Part shown: piece by piece, positions 40,880-50,924 of the stretch
How positions within the stretch are numbered: position 1 is the stretch's first letter
Layout: each line of letters starts with the position of its first letter
Source: Clostridia bacterium
Lineage (GTDB): Bacteria; Bacillota; Clostridia; Oscillospirales; Acutalibacteraceae
DNA length: 64,000 nucleotides
Assembly: GCA_017549105.1 (NCBI GenBank)
Contig: JAFYVN010000002.1
Coordinates: 1-64,000, forward strand
Direction: 5' to 3'
Program-made: the position numbers and the translations under genes
Notes under the pieces: generated by a model
Databases searched by the model: none
What the model was told of the DNA's origin: nothing
What the model saw: the letters and a program-made list of their open reading frames with translations, nothing else

Positions 40880-42244
40880 ATGTCCACTATCGAATCAAGA
40901 GTTGACAAAAACTATATAGAAAATTTATGCAATCAGATTCGCAAATATAACCACATAGACTCTGCCGATTTTGACCGTTTCAACGTCAAAAGAGGTCTGA
41001 GAAATTCGGACGGAACAGGCGTTATGGCTGGTATCACCAACGTTTGTACCGTTGAAGGTTACTATATCGATGACGGTGAAAAGCTTCCCAGAGAAGGTCA
41101 CCTTTATTTCAGAGGCATCAATATGGAGGATATCGTAAACGCCTGCATCACCGATGACCGTTTCGGCTTTGAAGAGGTTGTTTATCTGCTCCTTTTCGGC
41201 AAACTCCCCACAAAAGAAAACCTCGATAATTTCTGCCGTATTCTTGCAGCGTGCCGTGAACTTCCCGACGATTTTATCGAAGACATGATTATGAAGGCTC
41301 CCTCGCCCGACATTATGAACAAGATTTCACGCTCGGTTCTTGCTCTTTATTCATACGATGATAACCCTGACGACACTTCAATAGAAAACGTTCTCCGTCA
41401 GTGCATTCATCTTATTGCGCAGATTCCCGCAATTATGGTTTATGCATACCAGGTCAAGCGCAGACACTATTACAAAAAGAGTATGTATATCCATCAGATG
41501 AAGCCCGAATTCAGAACAGCCGAAACAGTTCTTCGTTCAATCAGAGCAGACAAAACCTTCACCGACAAAGAAGCAAAGCTCCTCGACGTTTGCCTTATGC
41601 TTCATGCCGAACACGGCGGCGGTAACAACTCAACCTTCACAACAAGAGTTCTTACCTCAAGCGGAACAGATACATATGCTACTATGGCGGCAAGCATCGG
41701 TTCACTCAAAGGCCCCAAACACGGCGGTGCAAACATAAAGGTTTCCCAGATGGTTAACTTCATAAAAGAAGGCGTAAACGACATAACCAACGAAGGTCAG
41801 GTTGCTGATTTCCTTCAGAAAATTATGAAAAAAGAAAAAGGCGACGGCTCGGGTCTTATCTACGGTATGGGTCACGCTATCTACACCCTCTCTGACCCGA
41901 GAGCAAAAATCCTCAGACAGAAGGCTGAAGAATTTGCCGTTAATACAGAGTTTGAAGATGAGTTCAGACTTCTCAGCCTCATTGAACAGCTCACTCCCGA
42001 GCTTTTCAACAGTCATAAAGGCACAAACAAAGCAATGTGTGCAAACGTTGACCTCTATTCGGGTCTTGTTTATAAAATGCTTGACATTCCGCCCGATCTC
42101 TTTACTCCGATATTCACAATCGCAAGAATCGCAGGCTGGTCAGCTCACAGAATGGAAGAACTTGTATCAGGCGGTAAGATTATAAGACCCGCATACAAGA
42201 GCAACATAACAAGAAACCCCTACATACCCATGAACGAGAGATAA
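40880..42244 (+). CDS. gltA: citrate synthase
   Basis: 454 residues. Active-site features: first His in MLHAEHGGGNNSTFTTRV, second His in GMGHAIYTLSDPRA, and Asp in NVDLYSGLVY, with GWSAHRMEE near the end. It condenses oxaloacetate and acetyl-CoA; in anaerobes it feeds an oxidative half-cycle towards 2-oxoglutarate. It resembles the citrate synthase type with an N-terminal YIENLCNQIRKYN extension used in Clostridia. GGACGGAGG precedes the ATG. Confidence 0.95.
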   Translation: MSTIESRVDKNYIENLCNQIRKYNHIDSADFDRFNVKRGLRNSDGTGVMAGITNVCTVEGYYIDDGEKLPREGHLYFRGINMEDIVNACITDDRFGFEEVVYLLLFGKLPTKENLDNFCRILAACRELPDDFIEDMIMKAPSPDIMNKISRSVLALYSYDDNPDDTSIENVLRQCIHLIAQIPAIMVYAYQVKRRHYYKKSMYIHQMKPEFRTAETVLRSIRADKTFTDKEAKLLDVCLMLHAEHGGGNNSTFTTRVLTSSGTDTYATMAASIGSLKGPKHGGANIKVSQMVNFIKEGVNDITNEGQVADFLQKIMKKEKGDGSGLIYGMGHAIYTLSDPRAKILRQKAEEFAVNTEFEDEFRLLSLIEQLTPELFNSHKGTNKAMCANVDLYSGLVYKMLDIPPDLFTPIFTIARIAGWSAHRMEELVSGGKIIRPAYKSNITRNPYIPMNER

Positions 42245-42257
42245 GAGGTTAAACAGA

Positions 42258-43127
42258 ATGAACAATAAATCCGTCAAAAGCGGTTTCGGCATCGGATGCA
42301 TAATCTTTGTTGCCGCCGCATTAATCGCAATCCCCTTAAGAACAATTCAGTTTTTTACCGTTCTGGAAGGCGGAACGGGATTTTACTCCGAAACAGACTG
42401 GAGCGTATATCTTCTGTTCGGTGTTCTCGCTGTTTCGATTATTGCTTTTCTTGTGTTCGGCTTCACCAAAAGAAAAACACTTGAATACTCCCTTGAAACA
42501 ACAAAAAGACCCGGTCTTTCTTCGCTTTCTCTCATTGCTGCCTGCGGTCTGGCACTCGATGCATTCAGCTGCCTTATGAAATATTCAACGGTTGAACCTT
42601 CAGCAACTGCAATGGATTCTCCGGTTAACGCTTCACAGCTTATTCTTATGATCGAAGCTGTTTTTGCTCTGCTTTCGGCAATCTATTTTATTTTGCTTTG
42701 GTTAACATATCTTAACGGCAAATCAAATGCATCAAAAATCCGGCTGCTTGCGCTCGCTCCCGTTATCTGGAGCATTCTCAGAATAGTTATAAGATTCATG
42801 CGCACAATCAGTTATATAAGGGTTTCGGATCTTCTTTTTGAGATGATAATGATTGCATTTCTCATTCTCTTTTTTATGGCGCTTGCTCAGGCAAACACCG
42901 GTATATCAGCCGAAAAGGTTGAATGGAAGCTCGGTGCATACGGACTTCCCGCCGCGCTGCTTGCACTTATCTGCTTTGTGCCCAGACTCATTGTTATGAT
43001 CAGCGGCAACTCACATCTCTTCTATTCCGAATCAACTGTTGAATTCTGCGACCTCGGAGTTGCACTTTTCATAATCGGAACGGTTCTTACAAGAGTTACC
43101 GACAGAATACCCGAAGCAAACAATTAA
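42258..43127 (+). CDS. integral membrane protein of unknown function
   Basis: 289 residues with seven or eight hydrophobic segments and few charged loops (KRKTLEYSLETTKRPG is one). No transporter or enzyme motif recognised. AGAGGT precedes the ATG; it follows gltA by 13 nt and precedes the AEC transporter, so an operon is likely. Confidence 0.75.
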   Translation: MNNKSVKSGFGIGCIIFVAAALIAIPLRTIQFFTVLEGGTGFYSETDWSVYLLFGVLAVSIIAFLVFGFTKRKTLEYSLETTKRPGLSSLSLIAACGLALDAFSCLMKYSTVEPSATAMDSPVNASQLILMIEAVFALLSAIYFILLWLTYLNGKSNASKIRLLALAPVIWSILRIVIRFMRTISYIRVSDLLFEMIMIAFLILFFMALAQANTGISAEKVEWKLGAYGLPAALLALICFVPRLIVMISGNSHLFYSESTVEFCDLGVALFIIGTVLTRVTDRIPEANN

Positions 43128-43151
43128 TTTTCATCAGAGGAATAACAGCCG

Positions 43152-44096
43152 ATGTTTTTACAAAATGTTATGACTGCCGCCGAACAGGTTGCAATTCTTT
43201 ATGTGCTTGTTGCGGTAGGCGCAATCTCCGATAAAATCGGAATATACACCGAAAAAGTTGCAAAAAGCTGCACCGACCTGCTGTTTTACATCATAACTCC
43301 CGCAGTTATAATCGAAAGCTTTTACAGTCTTGAATATAATCCCGAAACAGCCAAAAGTCTTTTTATTGCAATGGGTTGCGGCTTTGTACTTCACATTGTA
43401 TCTGCGGCAATTTCGACTCTTGTTTTCAATAAGGTTGATATCGAACAAGGATGTATCTATAAATATTCCTGCGCTTACGGCAACTGCGGATATATGGCTT
43501 TGCCGCTTGCAAATGCCGTGCTTGGCGATGAGGGTGTTTTCTATTGTTCGGCAGTCATTATTTCGTTCCAGATTTTCAGCTTTACCCACGGTATTCACAC
43601 AATCACAAAAGGTAAGCAGGGCGAAAAAGTTAAGTTTGATGCCAAAAAGCTTATTTTCAACCCCGGTGTTATCTCCGTTATAATCGGTCTCCCGATTTTT
43701 CTGCTTTCTCTTAAGCTCCCCGAGATTATTTCTTCACCGATCAACTATATCGCAAGCCTCAATACCCCTGTTGCAATGCTGATTTTCGGCACATACATTG
43801 CAAACACCGACTTCAAAAGTATCTTTAAGAATTGGCGCATATTTGCGGTAGGTCTTGTTAAACTCATCATTCTGCCTCTTCTGTTGATTGCAGCTTTCAG
43901 ACTTGTCGGTATCAGCGGACCGCTTCTTGTTGCACTCTCTATTTCTGCGGGTGCACCCACAGCGAATAACACCGTTATGTTTTCTGCAAAATATGACCGC
44001 AATACAGGTCTTGCATCGCAGACAGTTGCGGTGGTCAGCTTTATCTCTATTATCACACTGCCGGTTATGATTGCTCTTGCACAGGCTGTGGGGTAA
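43152..44096 (+). CDS. AEC-family permease (auxin efflux carrier-like)
   Basis: 314 residues, about ten membrane helices in two halves. The family patterns are SCTDLLFYIITPAVIIESF, YGNCGYMALPLANAVLGDEG and, in the second half, GAPTANNTVMFSAKYD. AEC permeases move organic acids or amino acids such as malate. AGAGGA precedes the ATG. Substrate unknown; being next to citrate synthase may hint at a carboxylate. Confidence 0.87.
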   Translation: MFLQNVMTAAEQVAILYVLVAVGAISDKIGIYTEKVAKSCTDLLFYIITPAVIIESFYSLEYNPETAKSLFIAMGCGFVLHIVSAAISTLVFNKVDIEQGCIYKYSCAYGNCGYMALPLANAVLGDEGVFYCSAVIISFQIFSFTHGIHTITKGKQGEKVKFDAKKLIFNPGVISVIIGLPIFLLSLKLPEIISSPINYIASLNTPVAMLIFGTYIANTDFKSIFKNWRIFAVGLVKLIILPLLLIAAFRLVGISGPLLVALSISAGAPTANNTVMFSAKYDRNTGLASQTVAVVSFISIITLPVMIALAQAVG

Positions 44097-44100
44097 TTAT

Positions 44101-44892
44101 ATGACACTTGACAAAATAATGGACAGCATATCACCACTTTGGGGAATATGTCCGTTCGAAACAATAAAGGATAATCTTATCGAATGCAGAGCAAAAAGCC
44201 GTCTGCCCGAAAATCCCGAATCGGTTATAGTTGCTTGCTTTCCGTATCTTCTTGATGAATCGGAATATCATGACCGTAACGTTTCAAAATATGCGGTAGT
44301 GACTGACTATCACGAAGTTGCTGTTGCAAGACTTGAAAAAGCAGCCGATATGCTCCGCAAAATTTATCCCGAAAATATATTCAGCGTTTTTGCAGATAAT
44401 TCACCTATCCCCGAGGTCAGAGCTGCGTGCTATGCCGGGCTCGGCGCAAGAGGAATGAATTCTCTGCTGATAACAAAAAAATACGGTTCCTATGTCTTTT
44501 TAGGGGAAATCGTAACAGATCTTAAAATCAACGCAAACCCAACTGAATTCAAAACCTGCATCGGATGCAGACAATGCATCTGTGCCTGTCCTTCAAAAGC
44601 AATTTCCGAATCAGGCTTCAACGAAAAAAACTGTCTTTCGGCAATCACTCAAAAAAAAGGCGAACTTTCAGATGAAGAAAAAAAGCTTATGAAGGAGTGC
44701 GGCTGTGTCTGGGGCTGTGATATCTGTCAGGATGTCTGTCCTATGAACAAAAATGCCGCAAAAACCGAAATCAAGGAATTTCTTTCATCAGCCGTATCTC
44801 AGGTTTTATCGGACTGTGACCTTCCACACCGTGCATATGAATGGCGCGGAAGAAAGGTTATCGAAAGAAACATCAACATCTGTTCAGAATAG
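44101..44892 (+). CDS. epoxyqueuosine reductase (QueG)-like iron-sulfur protein
   Basis: 263 residues. The C-terminal half carries two 4Fe-4S sets: CIGCRQCICACP and CGCVWGCDICQDVCP. The N-terminal half includes RAACYAGLGARGMNSLLIT and YVFLGEIVTDL, as in QueG. QueG reduces epoxyqueuosine on tRNA using B12. It is shorter than Escherichia coli QueG, lacking the C-terminal HEAT-like part, so QueG-like is safer than queG. The start is 4 nt after the permease stop. Confidence 0.8.
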   Translation: MTLDKIMDSISPLWGICPFETIKDNLIECRAKSRLPENPESVIVACFPYLLDESEYHDRNVSKYAVVTDYHEVAVARLEKAADMLRKIYPENIFSVFADNSPIPEVRAACYAGLGARGMNSLLITKKYGSYVFLGEIVTDLKINANPTEFKTCIGCRQCICACPSKAISESGFNEKNCLSAITQKKGELSDEEKKLMKECGCVWGCDICQDVCPMNKNAAKTEIKEFLSSAVSQVLSDCDLPHRAYEWRGRKVIERNINICSE

Positions 44893-44904
44893 GAGATTTT
44901 TGTT

Positions 44905-45228
44905 ATGAAACTTATCGTTGCAATTATCAACAATGATGACTGCCCCAGCGTACTCAGTGAACTTACCCAAAAAAGCTTCAGTGCAACAAGACTTTCAACC
45001 TCTGGCGGTTTTCTCAGAGCGGGTAACTCAACTCTCATTATCGGTACCGATGACGAAAAGGTAGATGAGGTAATCGAAATTATCAGCGAATTTTCACGCA
45101 AGCGTACACAGATGGTTTCACCCTCCCCTTCATTTATGACAGAAGGCTTCATTTCAAGAGCGGTTGAAGTTACCGTTGGCGGAGCAACCGTTTTTGTGCT
45201 TGATGTTGATAAATTCATCAAACTTTAA
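44905..45228 (+). CDS. darA: PII-like cyclic di-AMP receptor
   Basis: 107 residues of the DarA/PstA (YaaQ) family: MKLIVAIINNDDCPSVLSEL, the glycine-rich STSGGFLRAGNSTLIIG nucleotide loop, and C-terminal GGATVFVLDVDKF. It binds c-di-AMP; downstream partners are not well defined. Its place ahead of holB and ricT is the usual Firmicutes arrangement. Confidence 0.93.
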   Translation: MKLIVAIINNDDCPSVLSELTQKSFSATRLSTSGGFLRAGNSTLIIGTDDEKVDEVIEIISEFSRKRTQMVSPSPSFMTEGFISRAVEVTVGGATVFVLDVDKFIKL

Positions 45229-45241
45229 AAGGTAATTCAAA

Positions 45242-46120
45242 ATGGCAATAAGACCTTTCAATACAGACAGTGCAGTTGGAAAATCGATTGCAGCCGCACT
45301 TTATTCCCGAAGATTTCCTCACGCGGTAATCCTTGAAGGCTCATCTCCCGAAGAAAGAATGAGCCTTGCAAAAAACATTGCGGCAGCTCTGGTCTGCACC
45401 AATGCCGAAGCGCCATGCGGAGTATGCCCCAATTGCAGAAAAGCAGCGGCAGATTCTCATGCAGATATACTTATCTACTCGGTTGAGGACAAGCCCAAAG
45501 CGTTCAAGGTTGACCTGGTCAGAGAAATCCGCAACAAAGCATATATCGTGCCAAACGAAGCAGACCGCAAAATCTTTATTCTCGAAAATTCACATACAAT
45601 GGGTGTTGAAGGTCAGAATGCAATTCTGAAAATCCTCGAAGAACCGCCTTCGTATGTTAATTTCATATTGCTCTGCTCTTCAAAATCAGGGTTTCTTCAG
45701 ACCGTGCTTTCACGTGCAACAGTTTATAATCTCGGTCAGACATCGGCATCCGATGATGAATCTCTTCCGAGAGAAAAGATAATTGAAACTGCAAAAGAAG
45801 TTGCTCTTTCGGTTGCGGCACTCAATGATTTTGAAACAGTAAAAGCAGCAGCAGTTTTTGAAAAAGATGCAAAGCTTCTACGCGAGGCATTGCCCGTTAT
45901 TCAGGAGATTTTTGCAGCTTCGCTGCGAATAAAATACAATGCCGCCGAAGAAACGTCCGAATTCGGCAGCACACCGTCGGAGCTTTCACAAAAGTTAAGC
46001 CGACGTTCATTGCTTGAGCTGATTGAAGCAACTGATTCTCTTATGGAATCAATAAAACTCAATGCAAACCACAATCTGATGGTTACAGCGCTTTGCACAA
46101 AGCTTCGCAAAGCACTTTAA
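45242..46120 (+). CDS. holB: DNA polymerase III delta' subunit
   Basis: 292 residues. AAA+-type clamp-loader fold: AVILEGSSPEERMSLAKNIA, the four-cysteine zinc module CTNAEAPCGVCPNCR, KIFILENSHTMGVEGQNAILK and LKILEEPPSYVNFILLCSS. The degenerate Walker A (GSSPEERM) fits delta'. It loads the beta clamp with DnaX and HolA. Confidence 0.92.
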   Translation: MAIRPFNTDSAVGKSIAAALYSRRFPHAVILEGSSPEERMSLAKNIAAALVCTNAEAPCGVCPNCRKAAADSHADILIYSVEDKPKAFKVDLVREIRNKAYIVPNEADRKIFILENSHTMGVEGQNAILKILEEPPSYVNFILLCSSKSGFLQTVLSRATVYNLGQTSASDDESLPREKIIETAKEVALSVAALNDFETVKAAAVFEKDAKLLREALPVIQEIFAASLRIKYNAAEETSEFGSTPSELSQKLSRRSLLELIEATDSLMESIKLNANHNLMVTALCTKLRKAL

Positions 46121-46139
46121 CTGAAACAAGGAGATAATT

Positions 46140-47006
46140 ATGGCAGAAGTTATAGGTATCCGCTTCAAAGAAGTAGGCAAAGTCTACTACTTTGACCCTG
46201 ACGGACAGAAACTCAAAAAAGGCAATAAGGTTATCGTTGAAACTGTTCGAGGCATTGAATGCGGCGAAGTTGCAATGGATAACAGAGATATAAACGAAGA
46301 AGAACTTGTCAAACCACTCAAGAAGCTTATCCGTATCGCAACCGAAAAGGATATTGCTCAATTCACAACAAATAAAGAAAAAGAAAAAGAAGCTTTTGAA
46401 ATCTGTCAGAAGAAAATTTCAAATCACGGACTTGATATGAAGCTTGTTGACGTTGAATATACTTTTGACGGCGGTAAAATTCTTTTTTATTTCACAGCTG
46501 ACGGCAGAGTTGATTTCAGAGAGCTTGTAAAAGACCTTGCAGGTGTTTTCAAGACCCGAATCGAGCTTCGCCAGATAGGTGTGCGTGACGAATCCAAGAT
46601 GCTTGGCGGCCTCGGTATGTGCGGCAGACCCTTCTGCTGCAGCAGTTTTCTCGGTGAATTCCAGCCCGTTTCAATAAAAATGGCAAAGGAACAGGGTCTT
46701 TCTCTCAACCCCACAAAAATCAGCGGCGCTTGCGGCAGACTTATGTGCTGTCTCAAATACGAACAGAACGCATATGAGCATCTTCTTAAAATAACACCGA
46801 AACCCGGTGCAATTGTTGAAACAAAAGAGGGTGCAGGTACTGTTACCGATTTCAGCCTTCTTACCGGAACGCTTAAGGTTCAGCTTCACAACAATCCCGA
46901 TGCTCCTCCCAAAACATTCAACCGAAAAGAGGTTAAACTCGTCCGTGATGCAAAAATCAGAGTGGCTAAAGAAGAAATTGAGGCATTAAAGGATATGGAA
47001 GGATAA
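46140..47006 (+). CDS. ricT: PSP1-domain protein RicT/YaaT
   Basis: 288 residues. PSP1 region with ELRQIGVRDESKMLGGLGMC, GRPFCCSSFL and SGACGRLMCCLKYE, the cysteine motifs by which RicT, with RicA and RicF, carries 4Fe-4S clusters and supports RNase Y activity. GGAG precedes the ATG. Genomic order darA-holB-ricT is the usual one. Confidence 0.93.
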   Translation: MAEVIGIRFKEVGKVYYFDPDGQKLKKGNKVIVETVRGIECGEVAMDNRDINEEELVKPLKKLIRIATEKDIAQFTTNKEKEKEAFEICQKKISNHGLDMKLVDVEYTFDGGKILFYFTADGRVDFRELVKDLAGVFKTRIELRQIGVRDESKMLGGLGMCGRPFCCSSFLGEFQPVSIKMAKEQGLSLNPTKISGACGRLMCCLKYEQNAYEHLLKITPKPGAIVETKEGAGTVTDFSLLTGTLKVQLHNNPDAPPKTFNRKEVKLVRDAKIRVAKEEIEALKDMEG

Positions 47007-47024
47007 TTTACTTCAAAAAACCTC

Positions 47025-47052
47025 TTGCAATTTTTAAATTATGTGATACAAT
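47025..47052 (+). promoter_or_regulatory. ferredoxin promoter
   Basis: TTGCAA (47025-47030), 16-nt spacer, TACAAT (47047-47052). Confidence 0.75.
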
Positions 47053-47085
47053 GATGTTGAAATACTGATAAGGAGGACGAACACA

Positions 47086-47256
47086 ATGGCATACATTATC
47101 AATGACGATTGCATCTCCTGCGGCGCATGTGCAGCAGAATGCCCCGTTGAAGCTATCTCAGAAGGCGATGGCAAGTATGTTATCGATGCTGATGCTTGCA
47201 TCGAATGCGGCGCTTGCGCTGACGCTTGCCCCGTTGAAGCTCCCAAGGCTGAATAA
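47086..47256 (+). CDS. 2[4Fe-4S] ferredoxin
   Basis: 56 residues: CISCGACAAECP and CIECGACADACP, two classical CxxCxxCxxxCP clusters with a short linker, as in clostridial ferredoxin. It carries low-potential electrons for pyruvate:ferredoxin oxidoreductase, hydrogenase and similar enzymes. AGGAGG is 9 nt upstream of the ATG; it has its own promoter and terminator, as expected for a highly expressed single gene. Confidence 0.95.
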   Translation: MAYIINDDCISCGACAAECPVEAISEGDGKYVIDADACIECGACADACPVEAPKAE

Positions 47257-47277
47257 TTTCAGTATAGCTCAAAACAC

Positions 47278-47312
47278 AAACCGCTCCCAAGTTTAATCGG
47301 GGGCGGTTTTTT
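47278..47312 (+). terminator. ferredoxin terminator
   Basis: AACCGCTCCC (47279-47288) pairs with GGGGGCGGTT (47299-47308), then TTTTTT. Confidence 0.88.
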
Positions 47313-47329
47313 CTTAAAGAGGAATAATT

Positions 47330-48685
47330 ATGAAAATAATTTTAAATAAAAATAAAACTTATCAGATATTTGAGGGCTTTGGTGCAAGCGGTGCCTGGTG
47401 GGCACAGTACGCAGGCGGTTGGGATAATACCGACCCTGAAAGCTCACTGCCCGTTGCAGACAGAATTGCCCAGCTTCTTTGGAGCAAAACAGACGGCATA
47501 GGTCTTCGTACATACAGATACAATATCGGTGCAGGCTCAAAAGAATCGGGCAGAGGCGAATATTCCGATGAATTCCGCAGAGCCGAATGCTTTGAGGATA
47601 AAAACGGCAACTACGATTTTTCAAAAGACAAGAATGCCGTAAATATGATGAAAAAAGCGGCTGAATACGGAGCAGAAGAAATCATTCTTTTCGTTAATTC
47701 TCCTATAGAAAGACTCACCAAAAACGGCAAGGGTCATCTTAATAAGCACGCTTATTTCCGCACAAACCTCAGCTCCAAAAATTATGCTGCCTTCGCAAAA
47801 TACTGCGTTGACGTTACGGAGCATTTTGTTGATGCAGGTCTTCCGATAAAATACCTTTCGCCCGTCAACGAACCTCTGTGGATATGGAACGGCGGTCAGG
47901 AAGGCTGCCATTACAGTCCCATTCAGGCTGCAAAGGTTATGCGATGCGTTGCAAAAGAGCTTCGCAAACGTGATAAGCTCAACTCCGTTATGCTTTCGGG
48001 CGTTGAAAACGGAGATATCAGATGGTTCAACAAATCCTACACCCGTGAGCTCCTGCGTTACCCTGAAGTAAGAGAATGCATTGACAGCGTTGATGTTCAT
48101 TCCTATTTTCTGCATTCTCCCCTGCCCTTCACAAACAACAGACCCGCATTTCTCCTCCGTTACAGAAAATGGATGGACAGAAAACATCCCGATTTTCCCG
48201 TCAAAATGAGTGAATGGTGCCATATGCAGGGCGGTAAAAATACGGGTATGGATTCCGCACTCGAAACTGCAAAAGTCATTTTTGAGGATATTTCAATTCT
48301 GAACGTCACATCGTGGCAGCACTGGATTGCCTGCTCACACTATGACTACTGCGACGGTCTGCTCTATCTTGACCGCGAAAAGAAGTCATTTGAACTCACA
48401 AAGCGTTATTTTGTCACAGGCAATTTCTCAAAATATATACCTTTCGGAGCAATGCGTTTTGATGTTACAACCGATGACTGTGACGTTATGTCACTCGGAT
48501 TTAAAAAGTATAATAAAACCGTTCTAATAATTATTAATCCGACCGAAAAAGAGAAAAACATCCGACTCACCCGCAACTGTATGACGGCTGTAACCGACAA
48601 AAACAATAATCTTACCGAAACCGAAATCAAAGCAGGCGAAACAGCGGTAATTACTCCGCAATCGGTTACAACTGTTGTCTTTTAA
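47330..48685 (+). CDS. GH30-family glycoside hydrolase, cytoplasmic
   Basis: 451 residues. (beta/alpha)8 barrel with FEGFGASGAWWAQ at the start, acid/base Glu in YLSPVNEPLWIW, nucleophile Glu in VKMSEWCHM and a C-terminal beta-sandwich with the IINPTEKEKNIRL strand. GH30 enzymes act on beta-glucosides, beta-1,6-glucan or xylan. There is no signal peptide, so it probably acts on imported oligosaccharides. It is followed at 11 nt by a sugar transporter gene. Confidence 0.85.
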   Translation: MKIILNKNKTYQIFEGFGASGAWWAQYAGGWDNTDPESSLPVADRIAQLLWSKTDGIGLRTYRYNIGAGSKESGRGEYSDEFRRAECFEDKNGNYDFSKDKNAVNMMKKAAEYGAEEIILFVNSPIERLTKNGKGHLNKHAYFRTNLSSKNYAAFAKYCVDVTEHFVDAGLPIKYLSPVNEPLWIWNGGQEGCHYSPIQAAKVMRCVAKELRKRDKLNSVMLSGVENGDIRWFNKSYTRELLRYPEVRECIDSVDVHSYFLHSPLPFTNNRPAFLLRYRKWMDRKHPDFPVKMSEWCHMQGGKNTGMDSALETAKVIFEDISILNVTSWQHWIACSHYDYCDGLLYLDREKKSFELTKRYFVTGNFSKYIPFGAMRFDVTTDDCDVMSLGFKKYNKTVLIIINPTEKEKNIRLTRNCMTAVTDKNNNLTETEIKAGETAVITPQSVTTVVF

Positions 48686-48696
48686 GGAGGCGCTGC

Positions 48697-50919
48697 ATGA
48701 AAAAATTCATTAACTCTCTACGGAACTTTTTAATCGATTTCAAAAGCAACTGGAACACTCCTCCCAAAGGCAGATATATGTCTTATAAAGAGATTGCATC
48801 TCTTTCAGGCGGTGGAATCGGTGTTCGTTTTGTTGTATACTGCATCAGCCAGATGATGCTCTCAACAAGCAACACGCTTATCGGCAACACAATCGGCATT
48901 GACCCCACTGCACTTTACATAATCTATATCATCAGCCTTCTTTCGAGCTTCCCTCTTACAGCGCTCAGAGCAAGAATGATTGACAACACCCGCAGTATGA
49001 AGGGTAAATACAGACCCTACCTTATCACTATGGGTATTCCTACGGTTATTCTCGGAGCCGCTTTTATCTGGATGCCGTACGAAGGAATGTCGCTGTTTAT
49101 GAAATGCGCCGTTGTGCTTGCGTTCAACATCTGTTTCCAGTTCTTTTACAACTTCTATTTCGATGCATACGACAGCCTTATCAACGTTCTTTCTCCCAAC
49201 AGCATTGAACGTTCGGATGTGCTTTCAATCAGATCTGTTATAGAAAACCTTTCGCCCTCCATAGTCAATATTGTTTTCCCGCTTCTTGCAAAGCTCATCA
49301 CCGGTGAAAACACGCTTTATGACCTCAAGATATTCAGAATTCTTTTTCCTCCGATGCTTTTCTTCGGATTCCTCATTTCGGTCATTGTTTATGTCAACAC
49401 CGAGGAGAAAATAGTCCGTGCAAAAACTCATTTTATCAAAGTGCGTTTCTTCGATGCACTCAAAGCAGTAGCGAAAAACAAATACTTCTGGATTATATCT
49501 CTTGCAGGTTGGATCGGCTTCCTTGAGGGTGCATTCGGCAACATAATGCAATGGATGTATAACTATCAGGGAGCTTGTTCTGCAGGACAATATGCCATAA
49601 TAACCGCAATCGCAGGCAACGCTTCATTCTGGCCGAACCTTGTTGCTCCGTTCCTTATCAGAAAATACGGCAAAAAGAAAATCCTGATTGCAACCAACAT
49701 TCTCAACATCGGACTTATCGCATTTATGCTTCCTGTAGTTAAAATGACCGGCAAACCCAACATCATCTGGTTTTTGCTTGCCTGCAACTTCATCAACACG
49801 TTTATTTCAGCTCTCGGTCATCTTCTTACACCGAGCATCAATGCCGACATAAGAGACTATCAACAATATATCAGCGGCGAAAGAATTGACGGAATGTTTG
49901 CGGCAGTCGGTCTTATCGGAAATGTTATCACTATGTTTACGGGGCTTTTGCTCCCCTTTATATATGAACGTTCGGGTCTTAACCGTAATGTTGCAATTTC
50001 TCTCGGTTATGACGGTTCAAATGTTTATGACGTGCTCTATGACAGCAACTATTTTATAAATATCTGCACAGTACTGATTTTTGCATCAATCATCGGTGCC
50101 GCACTCAACGTTATCCCCTATTTCTTCTTCGATTTCACGGAAGCAAAGCAGAAAGGTGTTATGAAGGTTCTTAAAATCCGTGCAATGTTTGAGGATTACG
50201 GCAACGGTTCATATACCCGCGAATCTGTTGCGGAAACTCTTGAAATCATCAACGATGCAAGAACATATTACAAAAAGACTCCCGAAGATATAAAATCTTC
50301 ACCCAAATCGGAAAGAATGCGTATCAAGTCTGATAATGAGCAGATTGAAATCGCAAAGTTCGTTATGGATGAGCTTGGCAGATTCGGTACTCCCGAAGGA
50401 ATTGCCGAACTCGAATACGCAAAACGCATTGCTTCCGCAGGTCTCGGCGGATTCCTTAACACGGAAATTCCTACCATGGCAGACGTAAAAAATATGCCGA
50501 ACAACACAAAAGAAGAAAAGCACAGACGTAAGATTGTTATTGAACACATCAAGGATATCCGTGATGCAGAAAAAACCGCAAGAAAGTTCTTCCCCAACGG
50601 TATAAAAGAAATTGATGCAACTGTTCTTGAATCTCTTTTTGAGAAAGAAACAAAAGCAGAATCAGAACTTCTTAATCTTTCAAAAGAGATGAAAAACGCA
50701 AAAGAAGAAGGCAGAACAGATAAAATCGCCGACATCAACCAAAAGATACAGTCGCTCAGAAAAGAAAAAACCCGGATCAAAGCGGATATCAAAAAAGCAG
50801 AAACAGATTATTCCAACTACCGCAGAGCTGCAAAACCGTATCTTGACGCAATCAAAACAATCAAACAAGCCGAAAACTACGGCAGACTTGACGAAATCGA
50901 AACCCTGTGCAACGCATAA
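48697..50919 (+). CDS. MFS/GPH-type sugar transporter with long cytoplasmic tail
   Basis: 740 residues. About 12 membrane helices up to residue 490; the loop ALRARMIDNTRSMKGKYRPY between early helices is the GPH-family signature (D-x-x-R...G..RPY). The last 250 residues are soluble, Lys/Glu-rich and include a predicted coiled coil (ESELLNLSKEMKNAKEEGRT). Such a tail is uncommon in GPH carriers and may dock another protein. It most likely imports the GH30 substrate. Confidence 0.85.
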   Translation: MKKFINSLRNFLIDFKSNWNTPPKGRYMSYKEIASLSGGGIGVRFVVYCISQMMLSTSNTLIGNTIGIDPTALYIIYIISLLSSFPLTALRARMIDNTRSMKGKYRPYLITMGIPTVILGAAFIWMPYEGMSLFMKCAVVLAFNICFQFFYNFYFDAYDSLINVLSPNSIERSDVLSIRSVIENLSPSIVNIVFPLLAKLITGENTLYDLKIFRILFPPMLFFGFLISVIVYVNTEEKIVRAKTHFIKVRFFDALKAVAKNKYFWIISLAGWIGFLEGAFGNIMQWMYNYQGACSAGQYAIITAIAGNASFWPNLVAPFLIRKYGKKKILIATNILNIGLIAFMLPVVKMTGKPNIIWFLLACNFINTFISALGHLLTPSINADIRDYQQYISGERIDGMFAAVGLIGNVITMFTGLLLPFIYERSGLNRNVAISLGYDGSNVYDVLYDSNYFINICTVLIFASIIGAALNVIPYFFFDFTEAKQKGVMKVLKIRAMFEDYGNGSYTRESVAETLEIINDARTYYKKTPEDIKSSPKSERMRIKSDNEQIEIAKFVMDELGRFGTPEGIAELEYAKRIASAGLGGFLNTEIPTMADVKNMPNNTKEEKHRRKIVIEHIKDIRDAEKTARKFFPNGIKEIDATVLESLFEKETKAESELLNLSKEMKNAKEEGRTDKIADINQKIQSLRKEKTRIKADIKKAETDYSNYRRAAKPYLDAIKTIKQAENYGRLDEIETLCNA

Positions 50920-50924
50920 AAACA

